From Flavobacteriales bacterium (GTDB taxonomy: Bacteria; Bacteroidota; Bacteroidia; UBA10329), in assembly GCA_020635495.1 (NCBI GenBank), contig JACJZQ010000013.1, positions 44,026-108,025 on the forward strand: DNA of 64,000 nucleotides. Reading direction: 5' to 3'. Positions 1 to 8,483 of this stretch are shown here, in pieces. Every line of letters begins with the position of its first letter. Positions within the stretch are counted from its first letter, which is position 1. The notes beneath the pieces are model-generated. The model did no database searches. It saw only the letters and a list, made by a program, of their open reading frames with translations, and had not been told where the DNA came from. The position numbers and the translations under genes are program-made.

Positions 1-1
1 G

Positions 2-460
2 CAACACTCTCACTACAGTACTTCCATTGATACCATGAAGATTCTGAAGTATCGATTCCAACATTTGGCCAATCTGGATATCGAGTTCACGTACAAAAAA
101 TGGTCTTTAGGTTACACCTTCCGCTACTATAGCTACATGCGTAATGTGGACAAGATCCTATACTCTTTGGATTCAAGCGTGAAGAACGATTTTGGACCGG
201 ATAGTTTTGACACGGGGGTTATTGAAGACCGTGGCGATACGGAGCATTACGACTGGGATTCCTCAGAAACCGTGCATTACACCATAGGCAACAAGCATCC
301 TGGAAACTACGTAATGGATGCACGCATCAGCTATCAGATAGCTGATTGGCTCAAGGCTGCATTCATCGTCAACAATTTCTTGAATAGAGAATATTCGTTG
401 CGTCCGTTGAAGATGGAGCAGCCACGCACTGCAAGCATTCAGTTTACGGTTAAGGTCTAA
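2..460 (+). CDS. TonB-dependent receptor, C-terminal end (5' truncated by window edge)
   Basis: The frame is open back to the first bases of the window, so this is only the 3' end of a longer gene. The first in-frame ATG, at 35, is internal. The roughly 150 visible residues alternate polar and aromatic residues as outer-membrane barrel strands do. They end with the VNNFLNREYSLRP...PRT stretch and a final FTVKV strand, which is characteristic of the last strands of TonB-dependent receptors. Such proteins import large ligands such as siderophores, cobalamin or glycans across the outer membrane using ExbBD-TonB energy; the ligand cannot be told from this piece. The stop overlaps the stop of the opposite-strand desaturase gene by 4 bp. 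Confidence 0.8.
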   Translation, partial: QHSHYSTSIDTMKILKYRFQHLANLDIEFTYKKWSLGYTFRYYSYMRNVDKILYSLDSSVKNDFGPDSFDTGVIEDRGDTEHYDWDSSETVHYTIGNKHPGNYVMDARISYQIADWLKAAFIVNNFLNREYSLRPLKMEQPRTASIQFTVKV

Positions 461-1410
461 GCAGCCAGCCTGATGATCTGCAGGTAGTTCGGCTCCAGCA
501 GTCCGTTATCAAAATAACCACGCTGCTTTAGCAGATGGTGCATTTTTGGCAGGTTGTAACTTGGAACCGTCATCAACAAATGATGCTCAGCGTGGTAATT
601 GACATGATGTGGTGCAAACAGCATTCTTTCAATGAAATTGGCATAAGTTGTTCTGGTATTCCGCTGATTGTCGTGTCTGTCGGGCACCACACTGTGCTCA
701 GCTATGGAACGGATTCTTAGGCAGAACTGATATGTGGTAAAGTAAGCTCCTATCCAAAGCAGGTACAACCAGCCGTTGCCCGTTGACCACAGGATTACCC
801 ACATCAGTAAATTGACCACCAACGGGCCAGCCATGTTCTTGAAGAAGATGACAATATGACCAATTCCTTTCCGTTCCTCTTTCGGAATCCATTCAACCTT
901 ACCACCCAAATTGAATTTCCATAGGCCAGACTGAATCATAATAAGCGCATAGAGAATTTTGATTCCCGTAAGGCCAACCAGATCGCGAAGGACCTTTCTG
1001 ACCAGACTTTTTGTGCCGGCAGGGTAGCCGTTGGTTAGATTGAGGTCGGGGTCTGTGTCCTCTCCAGTATGCGTATGGTGCGCCAAATGATATGGCCTAT
1101 ATTGCTCAACCCCGAAGAAAACAGGATAACCCCCAAACAGATTTCCAAAGATCAGATTGGCATTCTTGCTTTTGAACTGGGCATAATGCGAAGTATCGTG
1201 CATGATAATGGCACACGCCAATTGCTTGCCGCCTAGCATGAACAGACTCACCACAATGGTAAATGGGTTAGGGAAGAAGCCTGCCAACGCAAAGGCCACA
1301 GAAATCCAGAACCAGGTATGGGCAATTTCGAAAGCTGCTTTCCAGTCAGATCTCTCCAGCAACGATTTTATCTCATCGCCCGAGAGGTAATCTTTTGCAT
1401 TGAAACTCAT
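457..1410 (-). CDS. Fatty acid desaturase family protein (membrane di-iron)
   Basis: A 317-aa polytopic membrane protein with the three histidine clusters of membrane fatty-acid desaturases: HDTSH at residues 71-75, HLAHH at 108-112 and HVNYHAEHH near residue 270. Hydrophobic segments lie between them. The family uses a di-iron centre and O2 to introduce double bonds or hydroxyl groups into acyl chains or related lipids. Carotenoid ketolases and hydroxylases share the histidine signature, but the length and spacing fit the FA_desaturase family best. The start ATG overlaps the stop of the upstream coiled-coil gene by 4 bp (ATGA), so the two are probably translationally coupled. The exact substrate cannot be told. 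Confidence 0.85.
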   Translation of the reverse strand: MSFNAKDYLSGDEIKSLLERSDWKAAFEIAHTWFWISVAFALAGFFPNPFTIVVSLFMLGGKQLACAIIMHDTSHYAQFKSKNANLIFGNLFGGYPVFFGVEQYRPYHLAHHTHTGEDTDPDLNLTNGYPAGTKSLVRKVLRDLVGLTGIKILYALIMIQSGLWKFNLGGKVEWIPKEERKGIGHIVIFFKNMAGPLVVNLLMWVILWSTGNGWLYLLWIGAYFTTYQFCLRIRSIAEHSVVPDRHDNQRNTRTTYANFIERMLFAPHHVNYHAEHHLLMTVPSYNLPKMHHLLKQRGYFDNGLLEPNYLQIIRLAA

Positions 1411-3023
1411 AGGTCGGTTTCTAACTCAAACACGGCCTTGGTGATGTCGGCCTCATCTCTGAAATAGTAAACACCACCCCAATTGTAAGCCACTTTCTTG
1501 TATACGTAGGTCATGTGTTCACGCTTAATGGTGATCTGCGTTATAACCCTGTTGTTCTCTTTAATCTCCTCAACCGTTCTCGAAACCACGTTACCAGCAT
1601 CTTTGATGGCCATGCTTTTCTTCTCGGCTTCCATCTTGGCCTGTGCCGCATCTCTTTCCCGTTGCTGAGCTTCATAAACGGCTTTTGCTTTTTCCTTGGC
1701 ACGTTGCTCTGCTTCAAAGGCTTCCTTGGCTTTCCGCTGTCTTTCGGCTTCAAAAGCTGCTTCAGATTCCGCCTGTTTTCTGGCAGCTTCTGCCTCAAGT
1801 ACTTTTTGTTCCAATCTGCGTTTTTCCTCTTCGGCAGCAGCTTTGGCCGCTAAGCGTTCTTCTTCTGCTCGTCTGGTATCAGCTTCCCTTTGCCGTCTTT
1901 CAATTTCCTCTTTTTCCAGCTGGGCTCTGCGTTTGGCTTCTTGCGCAGCTAGTGCTTCTTCAACCCGGATTTCCGCTTCCAACTCGGCTTTCTTTCGAGC
2001 TCGCTCTTCTTCTTCCAGCTTGGCGTTTTCCGCGGCCTTAGCTTCCGCAGCTGCCTTTTCCTCAGCTTTTTGGCGAGCTTCTTCCTCCGCTTTCAGATCC
2101 GATTGCCGTTTTTCTTCTTCGGCTTTTGCTTCGGCTAGACGTTTCTCTTCCTCCGCTTTTGCTTCCAACGCTTTTCTGGCATCTTCCGCTGCCTTTGCCT
2201 GAGCTTGACGTGATTCTTCTTCCGCTTTGGCTTGTGCCTGCCTTTTTTCTTCCTCTTCTTTAGCGGCTGCCTCCTGTCGTTTCCGTTCTTCCTCCAATTC
2301 CCGCTGACGCGCTTCTTCTTCTTCGGCTTGCTTTCTTGCCTCCTCAGCTGCTTTGGCATCTGCTTCGGCTTTCAGTCTTGCTTCTTCCGCAGCCTGGGCC
2401 TCAGCAGCTTTTCTGGCTTCTTCTGCTGCTTTAGCTTCTGCTTCGGCCTTCAGACGTGCTTCTTCTGCAGCTTTGGCCTCTGCATCTGCAGCTTTCTTGG
2501 CGTTCGGATTTTTCTTGGCCTCTTCGTACTCCTTGTCAAAATCTATAAGGGCAGAACGAATGCTTTTGGTGTAATCCGTATCGTAAGTGAACTCATCTTC
2601 CTGAACATCATAGAACCATCTGGCTACTGGCTGATTGAAAATGACAGTGTTCACACCCTCGTACTGTTCAAATATTTCCACGGCAAAGTCGAAATCAAGG
2701 TCAGCACCACGAATGTCTTCAGGCACCTTCTCGGTGCTTATTTCAACTCTTTTGGTAATGTATCCCGGTTTTTCGAAAGTGAAGATGTACTTCTTATCGA
2801 ACTCCAGTTCTGGAAGCATTTTGGCCTTGGCCGGTTCGTAAACCGTCTTTACCTGTCCGTTTTCCGTGAGAGTGACCTTTGAATCGGAGAAATTCCCGTT
2901 ATCGACAGTGAATTTGACCATCACCACGATATTCTGCGCCATTGTTTCCATTGAAACAAATCCGAGCAAAATCAGTATGTAGAGACTAAGACGATTCAAA
3001 TTTGGCCGATTTTTTGTAGCCAT
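1407..3023 (-). CDS. Secreted protein with long Ala/Glu/Lys coiled coil
   Basis: A 538-aa protein. Residues 8-29 form a signal peptide ending at METMAQ. Residues 30-150 form a globular beta domain resembling the carboxypeptidase-regulatory or PEGA-like domains of Bacteroidota envelope proteins. Residues 165-475 are a highly charged coiled coil built from AEEARxKAEAEAK-type repeats, comparable to the TolA middle domain. A short beta-rich C-terminal domain ends in a KVAYNWGGVYYFRD-containing segment. It probably spans or tethers structures in the periplasm. It is the first gene of a two-gene unit with the desaturase (4-bp overlap). The low-complexity repeat makes all six frames open, which explains the long overlapping spurious frames here. 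The family is not recognised. Confidence 0.75.
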   Translation of the reverse strand: MATKNRPNLNRLSLYILILLGFVSMETMAQNIVVMVKFTVDNGNFSDSKVTLTENGQVKTVYEPAKAKMLPELEFDKKYIFTFEKPGYITKRVEISTEKVPEDIRGADLDFDFAVEIFEQYEGVNTVIFNQPVARWFYDVQEDEFTYDTDYTKSIRSALIDFDKEYEEAKKNPNAKKAADAEAKAAEEARLKAEAEAKAAEEARKAAEAQAAEEARLKAEADAKAAEEARKQAEEEEARQRELEEERKRQEAAAKEEEEKRQAQAKAEEESRQAQAKAAEDARKALEAKAEEEKRLAEAKAEEEKRQSDLKAEEEARQKAEEKAAAEAKAAENAKLEEEERARKKAELEAEIRVEEALAAQEAKRRAQLEKEEIERRQREADTRRAEEERLAAKAAAEEEKRRLEQKVLEAEAARKQAESEAAFEAERQRKAKEAFEAEQRAKEKAKAVYEAQQRERDAAQAKMEAEKKSMAIKDAGNVVSRTVEEIKENNRVITQITIKREHMTYVYKKVAYNWGGVYYFRDEADITKAVFELETDL

Positions 3024-3053
3024 GTTCGTTCTAAATGTAGAAATTCCATTACG

Positions 3054-3479
3054 TTGAACAGAAGCTTCTTCATAATACTTATCCTCAGCATTTGTGTTTC
3101 AGCAAATTTTGGGTTTGCTCAAGATGTAGATGGAAGGTTGATGGCATTCAACGAAGTAATTGCTCCAAATTATAAAGTAGAACGGAAAGGTGGCGATCTT
3201 GTTATTGAGGGGTACAGAGAAGGAGAATTGGTGAAGGTTGATAAGGTTAACATTTTTGATCTGGATATGGAGACCCTGAAGATTTCTTCGGTCGATAGTA
3301 CCGTGTCTGTCAAATGTTATTCCGATCTTGATGGATGTGTGGCCAGAACACTAACCAAAGAGCGAAACAAGAAAAGCTACCGGAACAGGCTTGTTTTCGG
3401 GATTGATGAAGGAAGATCTGGTGAGGAAATTGCCGAGAAACTGCGCCTTTTTATTGAAGACCTGGCAAAAAAGAATTGA
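3054..3479 (+). CDS. Small secreted protein of unknown function
   Basis: A 141-aa protein beginning at a TTG codon that directly precedes a clear signal peptide (MNRSFFIILILSICVSA, cleavage near GFAQ). No ATG exists before residue 30, so TTG is the only start that keeps the signal. The mature part is hydrophilic, with two cysteines in YSDLDGCVARTL. It is divergent from the coiled-coil gene (about 30 bp between starts) and lies 1 bp upstream of the TPR gene, so those two are probably co-transcribed. The family is not recognised. Confidence 0.65.
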   Translation: MNRSFFIILILSICVSANFGFAQDVDGRLMAFNEVIAPNYKVERKGGDLVIEGYREGELVKVDKVNIFDLDMETLKISSVDSTVSVKCYSDLDGCVARTLTKERNKKSYRNRLVFGIDEGRSGEEIAEKLRLFIEDLAKKN

Positions 3480-3480
3480 A

Positions 3481-3987
3481 ATGAGAACCACTTTGATACT
3501 GTTGTTTACCGCGTTCGTTGCCATGAATGGAATGGCACAGGATACTGAAGCCTTATTCAACAAGGCAGAAAATCTGTTTGCATCAGGTAACTATGAAGAA
3601 GCTCAACAACTTTATACACAGGTTCTTTCTGCGGACGCTGAAAACATGAACGCTTACTTGAGAAGGGGCTTTTGCCTTTCCGTTTTGAAGCGGTATGACG
3701 AGTCTGTAGCAGATTACTCACACGTAATTGAACAACACCCCAAGCATCCGTTTGCGTATTTGAGTCGCGGTAGTGCCTATAATAAGATGGAGAAATGGCA
3801 AGATGCGTTGATTGATTTCAATATGGTGCTGAACATAGACCCGAATAATCAGGAAGCGTATAACAACCGAGGCTGGGCCAAGAATGGCATGGGGCTTTAC
3901 AAAGAGGCGTGTCAGGATTGGAAGACTTCTCGGAAATTGGGAAATGAAGAAGCCAAGATCATTCTTAAAAACAACCAGTGTAAATAA
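3481..3987 (+). CDS. Secreted TPR-repeat protein
   Basis: A 168-aa protein from the ATG at 3481, chosen because it begins a signal peptide (MRTTLILLFTAFVAMNGMAQ); a longer in-frame start at 3391 would run through the upstream gene. The mature part has three to four tetratricopeptide repeats, for example AYLRRGFCLSVLKRYDESVADYSHV and AYNNRGWAKNGMGLYKEACQDW. TPRs are helical protein-interaction scaffolds. The last repeat has the Sel1/TPR-like CQDWKTSRKLGNEEA ending common in Bacteroidota. It starts 1 bp after the preceding stop. The partner is unknown; a periplasmic location is inferred from the signal peptide. Confidence 0.8.
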   Translation: MRTTLILLFTAFVAMNGMAQDTEALFNKAENLFASGNYEEAQQLYTQVLSADAENMNAYLRRGFCLSVLKRYDESVADYSHVIEQHPKHPFAYLSRGSAYNKMEKWQDALIDFNMVLNIDPNNQEAYNNRGWAKNGMGLYKEACQDWKTSRKLGNEEAKIILKNNQCK

Positions 3988-3993
3988 CCTACC

Positions 3994-4392
3994 ATGAACC
4001 TAGCAGTTACAATTCTCATAGCGTTTGCAAGTTTGTTTTCGTCAACAGAACCGACAACCATGCCAACACCGGACCAAAAGAGTTACACAGACTGTGTAGT
4101 GAAATACCGTTCCAATTGGGGCGAAGACTGCTCGCAATGTGCGGCTTGGAACGATTCCTATGTGGTTTACCTCAAGAATACCTGTACCGAATCCATTGAT
4201 GTGATGATATGCGTACAGGAATCGAATAAAACATGGAAGATGTTCAACCATAAGTCCATGGCTCCAAATGATTCCTTAAGAGCTTACGCCTGTGTAGGAA
4301 CTGGTAAGTATTTGGCATGGGGTAGAAGGGCTGGAGATGAAAGTGTTGTCTTTCCTTCCATTGAACAAGTGAACAAGGATTACGCGGAGTAA
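3994..4392 (+). CDS. Small secreted cysteine-containing protein
   Basis: A 132-aa protein with an N-terminal hydrophobic signal (MNLAVTILIAFASLFSS) and six cysteines in the mature region (DCVV, DCSQC, NTC, ICV, ACVG), suggesting disulphide-stabilised extracytoplasmic folding. It lies 6 bp after the TPR gene and ends 1 bp before the convergent hotdog gene. No family is recognised. It is probably the last gene of a three-gene unit of small secreted proteins. Confidence 0.65.
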   Translation: MNLAVTILIAFASLFSSTEPTTMPTPDQKSYTDCVVKYRSNWGEDCSQCAAWNDSYVVYLKNTCTESIDVMICVQESNKTWKMFNHKSMAPNDSLRAYACVGTGKYLAWGRRAGDESVVFPSIEQVNKDYAE

Positions 4393-4872
4393 TCACTTCT
4401 TCTTCCCTCGCATACTTAGCGTCATGGTAAACTCGGCCACGGGCTCGCTCTGGTATTTACTCGGAACCGTTGCAACCACCTTCAATTGGATGTTCTTTCT
4501 CTCGCCATCTGCCATGGTGGCCTTAAACGCTTTGACCACTTCTGCTCCGTCTGTACAAGTGAAATAGACATCGCCATCCGCACGTTTCAGAAAATTGGCC
4601 TGTATATCCTTGAATACGATGGAAACAGGGGCTTTCGTTCTGGCCAAGTAGTCAAAGGCTATCCAAGCACCAGTAACATCCGCACCAGTTGCCAGCGCGC
4701 CAAAATACATGCTACCCAGATGGTTTCTTGTTCTACGATTAAGCGGAATCCTGACCACGGTTTCGTTCTCGTTGTAGGTAACCAGTTTGGCACCCACAAA
4801 ACCGATCATACGTATTTGAAAAAGGCCAACCAGTTTGAATTTCAGGTTGGCCTTTTGTATTTCAGACAGCAT
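4393..4872 (-). CDS. DUF4442-like hotdog-fold protein
   Basis: A 159-aa protein resembling the DUF4442 branch of the hotdog-fold thioesterase superfamily. It has the VRIPLNRRTRNHLGSMYFGALATGADVTGAW segment that corresponds to the hotdog helix and its preceding strand, and a C-terminal beta strand pair. Hotdog proteins usually hydrolyse acyl-CoA or acyl-ACP thioesters, but activity for DUF4442 members is mostly unproven. It starts 4 bp after the stop of the PorP/SprF gene and may be read from the same transcript, though no functional link with gliding is evident. Confidence 0.75.
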   Translation of the reverse strand: MLSEIQKANLKFKLVGLFQIRMIGFVGAKLVTYNENETVVRIPLNRRTRNHLGSMYFGALATGADVTGAWIAFDYLARTKAPVSIVFKDIQANFLKRADGDVYFTCTDGAEVVKAFKATMADGERKNIQLKVVATVPSKYQSEPVAEFTMTLSMRGKKK

Positions 4873-4876
4873 GCGT

Positions 4877-6361
4877 CTAATTCTTCAGATCCTGTGCATC
4901 TATTCGATACTTGTGTACCCAAGCATCCGGAACATCTTTCTTGCGCGTCTTGCGCATTTCTTTCAATGCAGGTTTCAACTCATCGAACTTGGTAGAGTAG
5001 ACGTAGAACCACTTGCGCTCTTCGTTGTACACGATGATGGCATCACGTTTCTTGGATTTCCAAATGTCTACTGCTTTCCAAGCATTCTCCAGTTTTCTGA
5101 ATGATTCGATAACCACATAGTAACCGCTTTCCAATGCTTCTTTTCGCATTCCAACAGAACCATCATCAGTTCTGTAAGGCGTGATCTGCTGAAGCATGCC
5201 TTTCAGCTTGTTCGTATCGATCATTCTGCTGTTAACATCCTCAATTTCCTTGTTGATGTCGTCAATCTCTTTTTGCAGTCTCTGAAGCTCGGCATCCTGT
5301 CTGATGTCAGTCTCCTTAATTCCTTGTACTTCAGACTCAAGCGAATCCATTTTCGAACCTAGGACACTTTCCAGAGAATCCATCTTCTCATTCAACAGTT
5401 CATTGTCCTGCTGCATACGCTCCATGTCATCTTCAAGCTTCTTGAATTTCTTCTTGAATCCATCCAATTTGAATCCGACCATGATCTCGTTGCTCCATGG
5501 TGCACCTGGGTTTCCATCCAAGCCATTCAAAGTGAAATCGTACGCATATCCGAATACGAATTTGTCAGCAACTTGGAAACCGATTCCAGCCACTGGGCCT
5601 GTCTCAGCTCTCCATGTAAATGAAGCCCAAACAACTTCTTTCCAACCGAATTTAACCGTTCCGTCATAGCTGATGTTGTCATTGTATGGCAACCAACGAA
5701 CCATTCCAGAAGGTGCTATCAACCAGTCTTTCTTGATCCAGAAATCGTAACCTACATACGCACTGAAGTGTCTTGAGAGGTTGTAACTGGCGCTGTTGTC
5801 CTTCGCGCGAATCTCTGCAATAGACTCAATCACGTGGGGAGCCGCAATACCGATCTCAAGCAGGTTGTTCCAACTGTATCGCAATCCTGCATCAAGGTCA
5901 AAGGTGGTGCTACCAATGTTTCCGTTTTCGAGAAGGAAATCTGTTGGGTCTTCCACAACTGCATCAGAGAAATCCAACTGCGTGTGGTTAATTCCCAAGC
6001 CAACACCCAAACTCAATTGGTGGTCAGGAGCCAACTTGATATCATGCGCATAGGCCAACTTGGCGTTCACGGTAGTAACGAAATTGGTCTTATCGTAAAC
6101 GATGTTGGTACCAACGTTGGTGTTCTTACCAAGAGGAGTGTGTAAACTCACCAAACCTGTCGTAGGTGCGCCAACCACATTGGTCCATTGGTTTCTGTAG
6201 TTGATGTAGCCTACCAGACCTTCGCTATACCCAGCATTGGATGGGTTAATGAGGAATCGGTTCTCCTTGTACAGGCTCGATAGACGCGTTTGCTGAGCAA
6301 ACCCATCCAAGCCATACATCAAAAGGCCAACAATAAATAGTGTAGCGTATATCTTTCTCAT
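4877..6361 (-). CDS. PorP/SprF-family membrane protein with coiled coil and SPOR-like tail
   Basis: A 494-aa protein. It has a signal peptide (residues 1-22), then a PorP/SprF beta-barrel domain (about 23-300) with the diagnostic start QTRLSSLYKENRFLINPSNAGY and a YRNQW motif. Residues 300-390 form a coiled coil (MERMQQDNELLNEKMDSLES, repeated MDSLES). The last 80 residues (about 412-485) have the beta-alpha-beta pattern of a SPOR-like peptidoglycan-binding domain (GYYVVIESFRKLENAWKAV). PorP/SprF proteins partner with T9SS-secreted adhesins and CHU_C proteins at the outer membrane. This one directly follows such a pair. Typical members are about 300-350 aa, so the extension is unusual and could anchor the barrel to the cell wall. 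Confidence 0.88.
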   Translation of the reverse strand: MRKIYATLFIVGLLMYGLDGFAQQTRLSSLYKENRFLINPSNAGYSEGLVGYINYRNQWTNVVGAPTTGLVSLHTPLGKNTNVGTNIVYDKTNFVTTVNAKLAYAHDIKLAPDHQLSLGVGLGINHTQLDFSDAVVEDPTDFLLENGNIGSTTFDLDAGLRYSWNNLLEIGIAAPHVIESIAEIRAKDNSASYNLSRHFSAYVGYDFWIKKDWLIAPSGMVRWLPYNDNISYDGTVKFGWKEVVWASFTWRAETGPVAGIGFQVADKFVFGYAYDFTLNGLDGNPGAPWSNEIMVGFKLDGFKKKFKKLEDDMERMQQDNELLNEKMDSLESVLGSKMDSLESEVQGIKETDIRQDAELQRLQKEIDDINKEIEDVNSRMIDTNKLKGMLQQITPYRTDDGSVGMRKEALESGYYVVIESFRKLENAWKAVDIWKSKKRDAIIVYNEERKWFYVYSTKFDELKPALKEMRKTRKKDVPDAWVHKYRIDAQDLKN

Positions 6362-6374
6362 ATCTCGTTATATG

Positions 6375-8471
6375 CTAGTATCTGCGTTTTCTGTCTCTTA
6401 GGATGGTAACTGAGCCATCAAAACGGCCGTCCTTTCCATCACACTCAATGGTGTAGTAATAGGTTCCATCAGGAAGTTCGTCTCCACCTCGAGCTCCAGT
6501 CCAGTAACCGTCAACATCTTCATCTTCGTCTTTATCTGACGAATAAACTTCAGCTCCCCACCGATTGTAAACCTTCACGATACAATCTGGATAGCACTCC
6601 AGATTGTCTACAAAGAATCTTTCGTTGACATTATCCCCGTTAGGAGAGAAAAGGTTTACAGGCTTCAAGTTGTAATCAACAAGCACTTCAATGCTTACTT
6701 GGTCGGATGAGTAGCAAACGTATTGAACACCGTCACTGGTAAGGTGTGCTTGACCACCCGTTACCGTATATGTAATGCTTTCTTTCGGTGAACTTATCGG
6801 GCTAGGGCTGTTGGCATCATCAAGATACGTTGAGGCCACCCAAGTGTAAAGATCATCATCTGCACCTTCTACCCACAATGGAACAATTTCACCCAATGAA
6901 ACAGTAGTGTCATTGCTGAGCGTGAGTTCAGGGAGTTGGGTAGAATAGACGAGAACCTGAGTTTGTCCATTACATCCATGCTCATCGGTAATTTGAACTT
7001 CGTAGAGCCCGGTTGTGTCAACTGTGATGGATTGAGTAAGCTCTCCAGTGCTCCAAATGGTTGGTGAACCAACTGGATTAACGGTTAGAACCACGTCATC
7101 ACCCTCGCAGAATTGGTACGGTCCATCTCCAGTGATCTGCGGAGTAGGAAGCGCCCAGACATTCACGTAGTGCTCAACCGTATCTCTACAACCATCGGTT
7201 GTGTAAGCCACCATGTTCACCAAGAAACTGTCTGCTGAATTGTAGAAATGAAATGGGTCACTACCAGCACCAGTGTTCAGATCTCCAAAGTCCCAGAAGT
7301 AACTCTGAATGGTTGAACCTTTTGGATCTGTAGTGTTGGTGAAGTTGGTTGTGTTGCCGAAACAAACTTCTGTGAAAGTGAAATCGGCTTCTGGAGTAGG
7401 GAACACCTCAACTACCTGAAACATGGTATCGGCACAACCGAATGATGTGGTTCCGATAAGTGTTACCGTTGCAGGGCCAGCCCCAGAGAATGTGAAAGTA
7501 GGTTCGAAATCGGTAGAAGTTCCTTCGCCACCGAACGTCCAATCGTAAGTAATGGTGCCAACAACATTGTTTGTGATGTTGGTGAAATCAACTGGTTGAT
7601 TCTGGCAAGCATCATCAGTCAGGAATCCAACAAAAGGGAATGGTGCAATGGTTACCAACTGGAATGTATCGTTCACACAACCTTGGTCTGATGTAACCTG
7701 AAGACCAATCTGATAGTCGCCATCAGCCGAGAACTGATTGGTTATCATGTTTCCAGATGCATCATCAAAGAACCCGTTTCCGTTCAATTCCCAATCGTAA
7801 TCTGTTATTTGACCTGAACTGATCGTAGTGATGGCTGTCAATTCTGTTTGATTACCAAGGCAAACCTCAGAAACCGAAAATGCCACAGTAGGCATTGGGT
7901 CTACAACTACAATTTCGGATGTTGTTGATTGACAACCTTGATCGCTCGTTACTTGAAGCCCAACAGGGTAGGAACCTGCATTCACGAAATCATTGGCAAT
8001 CAGACTTCCAGAGGCATCATCATAAAAGCCATCATTGTCCAGATCCCATTGCCAACTGGTAATTGAACCAGACGAAATGGTTGACTGATCAGCTAGTGCC
8101 GTGGCGGTTCCCTCACAAACATCTGGCGCAGAAAAATCAGCCGAAGGCACAGGATTTACCGTGATCAACTTGTACGCAGCTGCAGGTCCGTCCATATCGG
8201 TAATGATCTGAAGACCAACGTTGTAAACACCTGCATTGGCAAATTGATGGTTGATCGAAGCCCCAAAGGCATCATCGAACTGACCATCAGCATCCAGGTC
8301 CCAGTTCCAGTCGGTAATGGTGGCTCCACCAGATACGGTTGAGGTGCTCGTTAATGTAGTTTGCGACCCTTCGCATACCAATGTAGTGGAGAAGTCCACA
8401 ACATCAATAGTAGCGTGAGCTTGAAACGCAATAAGCGTGAGTACAGAAAACAGGATTCTCATCTTCTTCAT
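6375..8471 (-). CDS. PKD-repeat protein with gliding-motility C-terminal (CHU_C) domain
   Basis: A 698-aa secreted protein. It has a signal peptide (to about residue 20), then at least five PKD-type Ig-like domains with the recurring pattern ITDWNWDLDADGQFDDA / ITSWQWDLDNDGFYDDA and ATVTLIG. The last 95 residues form a CHU_C / type B T9SS sorting domain (NLFSPNGDNVNERFFVDN, VKVYNRWGAEVYSS, LPDGTYYYTIE). Type B CTDs typically depend on a partner PorP/SprF protein, encoded 14 bp downstream. It probably works at the cell surface as an adhesin or scaffold linked to the 1789-aa adhesin encoded 13 bp upstream. Confidence 0.9.
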   Translation of the reverse strand: MKKMRILFSVLTLIAFQAHATIDVVDFSTTLVCEGSQTTLTSTSTVSGGATITDWNWDLDADGQFDDAFGASINHQFANAGVYNVGLQIITDMDGPAAAYKLITVNPVPSADFSAPDVCEGTATALADQSTISSGSITSWQWDLDNDGFYDDASGSLIANDFVNAGSYPVGLQVTSDQGCQSTTSEIVVVDPMPTVAFSVSEVCLGNQTELTAITTISSGQITDYDWELNGNGFFDDASGNMITNQFSADGDYQIGLQVTSDQGCVNDTFQLVTIAPFPFVGFLTDDACQNQPVDFTNITNNVVGTITYDWTFGGEGTSTDFEPTFTFSGAGPATVTLIGTTSFGCADTMFQVVEVFPTPEADFTFTEVCFGNTTNFTNTTDPKGSTIQSYFWDFGDLNTGAGSDPFHFYNSADSFLVNMVAYTTDGCRDTVEHYVNVWALPTPQITGDGPYQFCEGDDVVLTVNPVGSPTIWSTGELTQSITVDTTGLYEVQITDEHGCNGQTQVLVYSTQLPELTLSNDTTVSLGEIVPLWVEGADDDLYTWVASTYLDDANSPSPISSPKESITYTVTGGQAHLTSDGVQYVCYSSDQVSIEVLVDYNLKPVNLFSPNGDNVNERFFVDNLECYPDCIVKVYNRWGAEVYSSDKDEDEDVDGYWTGARGGDELPDGTYYYTIECDGKDGRFDGSVTILRDRKRRY

Positions 8472-8483
8472 CCTTGATATTTC

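Noticed and set aside
1515..2882. Several long plus-strand frames opposite the coiled-coil gene
   Set aside because: They are antisense readings of a low-complexity Ala/Glu/Lys repeat and give Ser/Cys/Phe-rich sequences with no start context.
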